This document shows, piece by piece, positions 58,535-64,000 of a stretch of DNA of 64,000 bases. Position numbers and translations under genes: made by a program. Each line of letters opens with the position of its first letter. Positions within the stretch are counted from its first letter, which is position 1. The notes beneath the pieces are model-generated. The model was not told the DNA's origin. It was given only the letters and a program-made list of their open reading frames with translations, and searched no databases. The stretch is from JACVRM01 sp963755085. GTDB taxonomy: Bacteria; Actinomycetota; Thermoleophilia; Gaiellales; Gaiellaceae. The stretch lies in NCBI GenBank assembly GCA_963755085.1, contig CAVWIN010000004.1:1-64000 (forward strand), given 5' to 3'.

Positions 58535-59150
58535 CTCGTGCCTCCGTGGTCGATGCTGGGAGTATCGCGCGAACCGTGAGCTCCTCGATGCGCGCGGCCG
58601 CACGCTCCAGGGCAGGCCCGTCGAAGAGGTACGGCGTCGAGTTCGAGATGTCGTGCATGGGCGCGTCGAGGTCGTTCGAGCCGCCCGCCCCGTTGAGCGC
58701 GTAGCGCACGGGGATCTCATGGCAGACGACCAGCACGGCCTGCTCCGCTCGGCCGGCCAGCCCCCGGAACGCCCGCGCGTAGCGCAGCGCAGCCTCGTCG
58801 AGGCTCTCGCCGCCGGGAAAGGGGTCGGCGCGCGTGTGCGCGCGCTTCCACGCCCGGTAGTCGTCGATGGGCAGCCCCTCGAGGTCGCCGACGGCGACGT
58901 CGTCGAGCAGCGGCTCCTCGTGGAACGCGATGCGCCGGCCGCCCACCGCGATCTCGGCGGTCTCGCGCGTGCGCCCGAAGCGCGTGTGCACCACCAGCTC
59001 GATCGGCAGGTGGGCGATCTGCGCACCCAGGTGACGCGCCTCCTCGCGCCCGGTGTCCGTGAGCGGGACGTCGACTGTCGGGTCGCCGTTGACCCGGTTC
59101 GCCAGGTTCAGCGTCGAGTGCGCGTGGCGCGTGAGGACGAAGAGCTGCAG
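58503..59150 (-). CDS. Histidine phosphatase (phosphoglycerate-mutase-like), CTG start?
   Basis: A 215-residue broad-specificity phosphatase: the RHG-type box is VLTRHAHSTLN, the second Arg is in RFGRTRETAE, and the catalytic second His in VLVVCHEIPVRYAL. A stop lies just upstream of the N-terminus, and no ATG, GTG or TTG precedes the RHA box; the frame opens with CTG (LQLFVLTRHA). Either CTG is used, or the start codon mutated from GTG/TTG. An internal GTG would lose the catalytic His, so that shorter product would be inactive. Overlaps the VOC gene by 32 bp. Confidence 0.75.
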   Translation of the reverse strand: MQLFVLTRHAHSTLNLANRVNGDPTVDVPLTDTGREEARHLGAQIAHLPIELVVHTRFGRTRETAEIAVGGRRIAFHEEPLLDDVAVGDLEGLPIDDYRAWKRAHTRADPFPGGESLDEAALRYARAFRGLAGRAEQAVLVVCHEIPVRYALNGAGGSNDLDAPMHDISNSTPYLFDGPALERAAARIEELTVRAILPASTTEARDDDPDRTPAG

Positions 59151-59222
59151 GCCCCGAGCCTACGTGGCAGCGGTCTCCTCCCGGCCCTCGCCGCGTCGGG
59201 CCGGGAGGCAACCTCGCGCGGG

Positions 59223-59783
59223 TCAGTCCTTGAGCAGCGCACCGCCCCTGGCGTGCGGCGCCGGCGTGCCCGGGACGTGGAGCAGGTTCTCGACGCCGTC
59301 CACGCCCTCGACATCCCGCACCGCCCGCTCGAAGCGGACGATGGTGTCGGGCGAGTCGACCTGACCGCGCAGGAAGACGGTGCCGTTCTCGGCGTTGATG
59401 CTGACCTCGCCCTTCGGCAGGTTCTCGTCGCGGAAGACGACGCTCTCGACCTTGTGCGCGAGCTCGGTGTCGTCGTAACCGGCGACGCGTTCGGTGTGCA
59501 CGGCCTTGTCCTCGCGCAGGTGCTGGGCGATCCGCCGGCCGAGGTGGGAGCGGAAGGCGACGATCGCGACGGCGCCGACGCCCGCGGCGAACCCGGCCGC
59601 GAAGAGGACGGCGGGATGCCCGCGGCGGGCGTGCCGGCGGCGGTCGCGGTCGAGGGCGCCAAGACGATCGGCGGCCAGGTCCACGAGTCGGTCGATGACG
59701 ATGGTTGCGCGCTCTTCGGGCCGGTCGAGATACCGGCGGAGGGCAAGGGCACTGGTGGCAAGCTCGTTGGTGGAGGCGTTCAC
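59223..59783 (-). CDS. BON-domain membrane-associated protein
   Basis: A 186-residue protein: an N-terminal helical region, one hydrophobic helix (HPAVLFAAGFAAGVGAVAIV, about 56-75) and a C-terminal BON domain (about 110-175: ESVVFRDENLPKGEVSINAE, VFLRGQVDSPDTIVRFERAV, VEGVDGVENLLHV). BON domains bind membranes or lipids and occur in envelope-stress proteins. The GTG start follows AAAGGAGCGCCC. Minus strand, separate from its neighbours. Confidence 0.82.
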   Translation of the reverse strand: MNASTNELATSALALRRYLDRPEERATIVIDRLVDLAADRLGALDRDRRRHARRGHPAVLFAAGFAAGVGAVAIVAFRSHLGRRIAQHLREDKAVHTERVAGYDDTELAHKVESVVFRDENLPKGEVSINAENGTVFLRGQVDSPDTIVRFERAVRDVEGVDGVENLLHVPGTPAPHARGGALLKD

Positions 59784-59873
59784 GGGCGCTCCTTTCGGTG
59801 GGGACGTGCTGCGATTGTGCCCGCGCTGTCCAGTCCTGGTCATCCGGGGAACTGCTGAGGGTAGGGTCGAGGC

Positions 59874-60629
59874 GTGTGCTTCGACCACGACTCGCTGCCG
59901 CCCATTCCGGTCATCCGCGGCGCAGCCGTCTCGCACGAGGAGCTCGTCCTCGAGGCCCTCGACGGCAACCGCTTCGCGGCCTTCGTCGCGGTGCCGGACG
60001 AGCCGAACGGCGCAGGGGTCGTCATCCTCCCGGACGTCCGCGGCCTCTACCGCTTCTACGAGGAGCTCGCGCTGCGCTTCGCCGAACTCGGCTACACGGC
60101 GCTCGCGTTCGACTTCTTCGGCCGCACGGCCGGGATCGAGAAGCGCGGCGACGACTTCGACTACCCGGAGCACGTCAGCTCCCTGACCGGCAAACAGATC
60201 CAGGCCGACGTTGCGGCCGCTGTGGCCGAACTGCGGCGCCGGGGCGCGGAGAGCCTCTTCACCGTCGGCTTCTGCTTCGGCGGGCGGCACTCGTGGCTGG
60301 CCACGGCGGCCGGCCACGGGCTGGCCGGCGCGGTCGGGTTCTACGGGCGCCCGGGTCTGACGGCCGACGGCCAGCCAGGCCCGACGCAACGTGCGTCCGA
60401 GCTGGCCGCGCCGATCCTCGGGCTCATGGGCGGGGCCGACCAGGCGATCAGCGCCGACGACGTCGCCGCGTTCGAGCGCGCGCTCGATGCGGCGGACGTC
60501 GAGCACGAGCTCGTCACCTACGAGGGCGCCCCGCACAGCTTCTTCGACCGCAAGCAGGAGGACTTCGCCGAGGCGTCCGAGGACGCCTGGCGGCGCACGC
60601 TTGCCTTCATCGACGCTCGACGTCGATAA
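59874..60629 (+). CDS. Dienelactone hydrolase family protein
   Basis: An alpha/beta hydrolase of 251 residues. The nucleophile is Cys134 in FTVGFCFGGRHS, the acid probably in MGGADQAISADD and the His in GAPHSFFDRKQEDF, the Cys-Asp-His triad of dienelactone hydrolases. It would open cyclic lactones in aromatic degradation, or act on another ester. It starts at GTG; the preceding bases (GTAGGGTCGAGGC) hold a weak ribosome binding site. It stands alone on the plus strand. Confidence 0.88.
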   Translation: MCFDHDSLPPIPVIRGAAVSHEELVLEALDGNRFAAFVAVPDEPNGAGVVILPDVRGLYRFYEELALRFAELGYTALAFDFFGRTAGIEKRGDDFDYPEHVSSLTGKQIQADVAAAVAELRRRGAESLFTVGFCFGGRHSWLATAAGHGLAGAVGFYGRPGLTADGQPGPTQRASELAAPILGLMGGADQAISADDVAAFERALDAADVEHELVTYEGAPHSFFDRKQEDFAEASEDAWRRTLAFIDARRR

Positions 60630-60672
60630 GCGTACGATCGCGGCGACCTGCATTGTAGAAAGGAGCAGCGCT

Positions 60673-60825
60673 GTGGCCTACGGCATCGTGCACACGTTCC
60701 CCGGGGGAACCAAGGAGCAGTCCTATCTCGCCTAGGCCACGCGGCTGCTTCAGCTCAAGGACGACAGCTCGGTGCTCGTCCACGGCGACGCCGGTGGGTA
60801 CCCGCCGTTGAACCGGAACAGATAG
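60673..60825 (+). pseudogene. Fused remnants: ABM-like N-terminus plus a NucS-like N-terminus
   Basis: One reading frame of 51 codons interrupted by TAG at codon 21. Before the stop, VAYGIVHTFPGGTKEQSYLA is the beginning of a small stress-response barrel protein; after it, LLQLKDDSSVLVHGDAGGYP followed by PLN matches the N-terminal domain of NucS. Start GTG has a good ribosome binding site (GAAAGGAGC). Interpretation: a deletion joined the first codons of one gene to an inner piece of a second nucS copy. Confidence 0.6.
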
Positions 60826-60968
60826 CCGAAGCGATTGGAGAGCCTTCGAGCGACACGACTCTCGCTCAGGCGAGGCCCTATACCCGGGCGAGGACGGTAT
60901 GGGCGGGACGTGTGCTCCTGGTGGCGGTCTTGCGCGGTGCCGTTTCGCTGCGATTAGGACCGTCAGCG

Positions 60969-61637
60969 TCAGGAAAGCGCGCGCTCGAGCGCCGCACGGT
61001 CTGTCGGTGCTCCATGCGCGGGCAGCACGACTTCGACCGGAAGCCGGAGCAGCGGCCGCAGGTCTTCGACCACCTGCTCGCGCGTGACACCATGCTGCAG
61101 CACCTCTCGAGGGACCTCGAAGCCGCGACCGAAGTCGACCAGCGCGTCGCCGGCGACGACCGCACCCACATGCTCGACCCACAGCACGAGATCGTTGTGT
61201 GACCGTCCGGGGAACGCGTCGAGGCCGATCGGAAGCCGGTCACCCGCTCCGTACACGTGGGCCTCCCCGACGCCCTCCACCAGCAGCCACGCGACGTCGG
61301 GGCTGTGCCAGCCCTCCGGGATCTGCTCCGGAGCGATGCCGTACTTCCGCACGAGGTCATCTGCGGTATCGGGCGGCGGCGTGAACACCGGCGCGCCGAA
61401 GCGCTCGACCAGGCTCCGCGCATCGCGCTCGTGCCACGGTGCGGTGAGCACCACCACCGGCTCGCGGTCGGCCGCCACGTCGAGGATCTCCTCCGGCACG
61501 GCCAGCGGGTCGAACAGGATGAGCCGCGCCCCGTCGTCGAGTGCGTACGACGAAACCAGCTGCGGCCACCATTGATCCGGTGTCCACTCGGGATGCGGCG
61601 CCTGCCAGTGCCACAGCCCGGCTTGAAGCTCGCGCAC
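60969..61637 (-). CDS. Metallo-beta-lactamase-fold-like protein lacking the full metal motif
   Basis: A 222-residue protein. Strand order and motifs resemble MBL-fold hydrolases: ARLILFDPLAVPEEILDVAA, VVVLTAPWHERDARSLVERF (HERD in place of HxHxDH), FPGRSHNDLVLWVEHVGAVV with AGDALVDFG and a final LPAHGAP. The first metal site is incomplete (only WHERD), so it may be inactive or use one metal. Start ATG without a strong ribosome binding site. Minus strand, divergent from nucS. Confidence 0.75.
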   Translation of the reverse strand: MRELQAGLWHWQAPHPEWTPDQWWPQLVSSYALDDGARLILFDPLAVPEEILDVAADREPVVVLTAPWHERDARSLVERFGAPVFTPPPDTADDLVRKYGIAPEQIPEGWHSPDVAWLLVEGVGEAHVYGAGDRLPIGLDAFPGRSHNDLVLWVEHVGAVVAGDALVDFGRGFEVPREVLQHGVTREQVVEDLRPLLRLPVEVVLPAHGAPTDRAALERALS

Positions 61638-61708
61638 AGCGGGATGCTAAAGCGGCCCGGTGCTCGAGTCGTCACCACTGTCCGAAAAGGACAGTAGCCT
61701 CACGCGCC

Positions 61709-62386
61709 GTGCGCCTGATCGTTGCCCGCTGCTGCGCCCGGTACACGGGCCGGCTCACCACCGAGCTTCCCGAGGGCCTTCGGCTGCTGATGATCAAGGA
61801 CGACGGCACGTTCATGCTCTGGGCAGATGGAGGGGGGCCGAAGGTGAAGCCCCTCAACTGGATGACGCCCCCGACGGTGGTCGAGGAGGACGAGAGTGCG
61901 CTGGTCGTCCGCAAACGGGCCGGCAAGAGCGAGGACCGGCTCGAGATCCGGCTGCTCGAGGTGCTGAGCGACGTCACGCACGACATGGGCGAGCCGGCCG
62001 GGCTCGAGAAGGACGGCGTCGAGCGCGAGCTCCAGGAGGAGCTGGCGGCCCAGCCGGAGGTGCTGGAGCCAGGGCTGCGGCTCGTCCGGCGTGAGTGGCC
62101 CACGGACATCGGGCCGGTCGACCTGGTCTGCCGCGACGCCGAGGACGGCTGGGTCGCGGTCGAGATCAAGCGCGTCGCCGGCATCGAGGCGGTCGAGCAG
62201 CTGTCCCGCTACCTCGAGCGCATCTGCCTCGATCCGGCTCTTGCGGGCTGCCGCGGGATCCTCGCGGCCCAGAAGATCCGGCCGCAGGCGCGCACGCTCG
62301 CGGAGGCGCGCGGCCTGGCCTGCGTCGAGGTCGACCTCGACGTGCTGCGCGGCGAGCGCGAGCCGGACCTCGTGCTCTTCGGCTAA
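61709..62386 (+). CDS. nucS: Endonuclease NucS (mismatch-specific)
   Basis: A 225-residue protein: N-terminal DNA-binding/dimerisation domain (RLIVARCCARYTGRLTTELP, KVKPLNWMTPP) and C-terminal RecB-like nuclease domain with Asp138 in GPVDLVCRD, Glu152/Lys154 in VAVEIKRV and Gln164 in VEQLSRYLE. NucS cuts both strands at mismatches and replaces MutS/MutL in many actinobacteria. It starts at GTG. It ends LVLFG; the family's PCNA-binding tail is not obvious. The stop overlaps the 3' end of a convergent kinase remnant by 2-3 bp. Confidence 0.93.
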   Translation: MRLIVARCCARYTGRLTTELPEGLRLLMIKDDGTFMLWADGGGPKVKPLNWMTPPTVVEEDESALVVRKRAGKSEDRLEIRLLEVLSDVTHDMGEPAGLEKDGVERELQEELAAQPEVLEPGLRLVRREWPTDIGPVDLVCRDAEDGWVAVEIKRVAGIEAVEQLSRYLERICLDPALAGCRGILAAQKIRPQARTLAEARGLACVEVDLDVLRGEREPDLVLFG

Positions 62387-62865
62387 AGAGGGAGCTCGAC
62401 CGTGAACGTCGAGCCCTGCCCGCGCTCGGAGACGAGCGTCAGCCGCCCGCGCATCCGCTCCACCAGCTCGCGCTAGATGTAGAGGCCGAGGCCGCTGCCG
62501 CCCACGCCGCGGGTCAGCGCCGGGTCGAGCCGGAAGAACTTGTCGAACACGCGCGCCTGACGCCCCTGGCGGTGGAGGACGGCCCGCTCGGCGTTGGTGA
62601 GGTCGCCCGGCTGGATCAGAAGGATCGTGACCGACGAGACGAGGGCGGCCGACAGGCCGTAGCCGAGCCCGCCGATTGCGGTCGCCCCCGCGATCGCCAG
62701 CAGGCAGACAAGCGACCGGAAGACGGCCTTCCCGACGAGTGCGTTGATGGCGATCGCCGCCAGCGGCCCTGAGACGACAAGGATGAGCGCGGCGATCGGG
62801 CGTGGCCAGCCCATCGCCTCTGGACCGAGGCGCAGCGGCTCGGCTTTGCTGAGCGCCTGGCTCAC
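62383..62865 (-). pseudogene. Histidine kinase remnant (DUF4118-like membrane region joined to HATPase end)
   Basis: After PIAALILVVSGPLAAIAINA and other helices of a KdpD/DUF4118-like membrane region, the frame jumps to the HATPase C-terminus (RVFDKFFRLDPALTRGVGGS, GLGLYI), meets TAG, and continues RELVERMRGRLTLVSERGQG. The dimerisation helix with the phospho-His is missing. The GTG start overlaps the stop of the response regulator (GTGA), so it was the partner kinase, now dead. Confidence 0.78.
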
Positions 62866-63326
62866 CCGGGGATCTCGGACTGCAGTTGCTCGCGCTCACC
62901 GCGAGCGAGGCGCTCGAGCGTCACCTCGACGGTGTCGCCGAGGCCGACCGGATCGAACGGCTTGGTGATGTACCCCACCGCGCCGTGGTCCCTGCCGCGG
63001 ACGAGATCGCTCTCGTCGGCCATCGCGGTCAGGAAGACGACCGGGATCTCTCGCGTGCGCGCGTCGTCCCCGAGCGCCGCGGCGACGTCCCAGCCGGTTT
63101 CGCCCGGGAGCATGACGTCGAGCAGGATCAGATCCGGCAGTTCCGCGCGTGCGACCTCGATCGCCGTCTGTCCGTCGGCCGCCTCGAGCACGTCCATCCC
63201 GGAGAGACCGAGATTGACCCGGCAGAGCGTGCGGATTGCGGGCTCGTCGTCGACGACGAGGATGCGCCGCCGCGGACGTGCCTCCTCGCCGGCGCGGCCG
63301 GTGTTTCCGTGACCATGCGGGTGCAC
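62862..63326 (-). CDS. Response regulator, receiver-domain only
   Basis: A receiver protein of about 154 residues: RILVVDDEPAIRTL holds the acidic pocket, LILLDVMLPGETGWD the phospho-Asp, VVFLTAMADESD the Thr and VGYITKPFDPVGL the Lys. There is no DNA-binding output domain, so it probably acts by protein contact or phosphorelay. The start is unclear: GTG giving VHPHGHG is my choice, other starts upstream are weak. Its former partner kinase overlaps it and is broken; another kinase such as the GAF protein may now use it. Confidence 0.8.
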   Translation of the reverse strand: MHPHGHGNTGRAGEEARPRRRILVVDDEPAIRTLCRVNLGLSGMDVLEAADGQTAIEVARAELPDLILLDVMLPGETGWDVAAALGDDARTREIPVVFLTAMADESDLVRGRDHGAVGYITKPFDPVGLGDTVEVTLERLARGEREQLQSEIPG

Positions 63327-63507
63327 GCGGTAGCGAAGCTCGCGGCGAGGCCGGCGCGCGCCGAGACGTGCTCGCTGCGTCAGTGCGAGCGGGCGGCGTA
63401 TCCGGGTCTGGGGCGTCGACGTGGGCATTGCCGCCACGGTGAAGTCTACGAAGCGCCGGCGGTGGATGGTGCGCGCTCACCCTTCCGGGGACGTGACTCA
63501 CCCCCTG

Positions 63508-63745
63508 CCGGTCGACGTGCTCGAGATCGACCGCTCCTTCGTGAGCGCCATGCCCGTCGAGGACAGCGACCGCGCTCTGGTGCACTCGGCGGTCGAGCTG
63601 GCTCACAGCCTGGGCCTCGGCGTCGTCGCCGAGGGTGTCGAGGACGAGGCGACCTACGAGACGCTGCGCCGCATCGGCTGCGATTTCGTGCAGGGCTACC
63701 ACATCTCCCGCCCGGTGCCCGCCGACGAGATCTCGGCGGTCAATT
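63508..63745 (+). pseudogene. EAL-domain fragment (c-di-GMP phosphodiesterase C-terminus)
   Basis: About 80 residues of an EAL domain: LPVDVLEIDRSFVSAMPVED, ELAHSLGLGVVAEGVEDEAT with the EGVE motif and FVQGYHISRPVPADE. The EAL signature itself, the first metal-binding residues and the natural stop are gone, so the fragment cannot be catalytic. Confidence 0.75.
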
Positions 63746-63800
63746 GCCGCGTGGGTCAGCGGCGCGCCCCTCGTGTCCTCATAGCCTTTAGGCTTGGCGC

Positions 63801-64000
63801 GTGCGGCTCTTCGGATCCGACGCCAAGGTCGACGCGCTCAAGAAGGCGCCTCTCTTCGAGGGCCTCTCCCGCAAGGAGCTCGAGGACCTCGCACGCCTCG
63901 CCGACGACCTCGAGGTGCCGGCCGGCAAGGTCCTGACGCGACAGGGGGACACGGGCCGCGAGTTCTTCGTGCTCATGGACGGCCAGGTCGAGGTCGTGCG
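63801..64000 (+). CDS. Cyclic-nucleotide-binding domain protein, cut by the window edge
   Basis: The first 66 residues of a Crp-type cNMP-binding domain: LKKAPLFEGLSRKELEDLAR, VPAGKVLTRQGDTGREFFVL and MDGQVEVV are the opening strands of the beta-roll. Start GTG. The rest is outside the window, so an output domain cannot be judged. Confidence 0.85.
   Translation, partial: MRLFGSDAKVDALKKAPLFEGLSRKELEDLARLADDLEVPAGKVLTRQGDTGREFFVLMDGQVEVV

Overview
The window is high-GC DNA that looks like the chromosome of a monoderm actinobacterium, most probably a Thermoleophilia-type soil or freshwater lineage. The support is an intact nucS (non-canonical mismatch repair), a heliorhodopsin (a family reported mainly from monoderms), DUF1206, several fasciclin domains, Kelch and Asp-box secreted proteins, and frequent GTG starts with GTGA/ATGA overlaps. 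No rRNA operon, intact tRNA, CRISPR array, phage structural module or replication origin was seen.

0-9.7 kb is a light- and B12-themed block. A CarH/LitR-type MerR regulator with a cobalamin photoreceptor domain (6028-6882) sits between a divergent lipid-modification module and a rightward operon. The module comprises FAD oxidoreductase, DUF1365, CFA-type methyltransferase and fatty-acid desaturase on the minus strand, and SRPBCC plus SDR on the plus strand. The rightward operon has two small membrane proteins and two fasciclin proteins, followed closely by a heliorhodopsin. The same operator-like motif (AGACA...AACAGAC) lies in both control regions.

9.9-51.5 kb is an accessory region punctuated by a dispersed repeat, always in the same orientation. 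A complete copy has a core of about 140 bp with a conserved inverted repeat, the 3' half of an initiator-type tRNA-Met(CAT) beginning exactly at the anticodon loop, and a Rho-independent terminator. Three copies also carry, on the left and pointing the other way, the 3' half of a tRNA-Thr(GGT). Between the copies lie 1-6 kb gene groups: two Asp-box beta-propeller proteins; a PhoD/DUF1206/PAP2/PAP2/lipid-kinase group; CorA; an ACT-like protein and a cupin; CHAP and Kelch proteins; cupins, an IS630 split by an IS256, and a quinone reductase; RTX-like proteins, a cupredoxin and a LuxR-type STAND ATPase; an esterase-like protein and a guanylate-cyclase/ATPase. I treat this as a possible site-specific accretion or cassette array. 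An IS21-family element abuts a tRNA-Asp 3' fragment at its left edge.

46-51.5 kb also holds an ECF sigma factor, a RskA-like anti-sigma factor, an RTX-like protein with near-identical 639-bp tandem repeats and two small proteins. Four promoters there share GGGAATA-N16/17-GTCT, which suggests a compact ECF regulon.

51.5-64 kb is ordinary chromosome with much decay: aldo/keto reductase, alcohol dehydrogenase, MFS, histidine kinase and EAL genes are frameshifted or internally deleted. Intact genes include a GAF histidine kinase, chrA, GFA and DUF1272 zinc proteins, VOC and dienelactone hydrolase enzymes, nucS and the start of a cyclic-nucleotide-binding protein. Frameshifts occur throughout the window, so some may be assembly errors; those with internal deletions are real decay.
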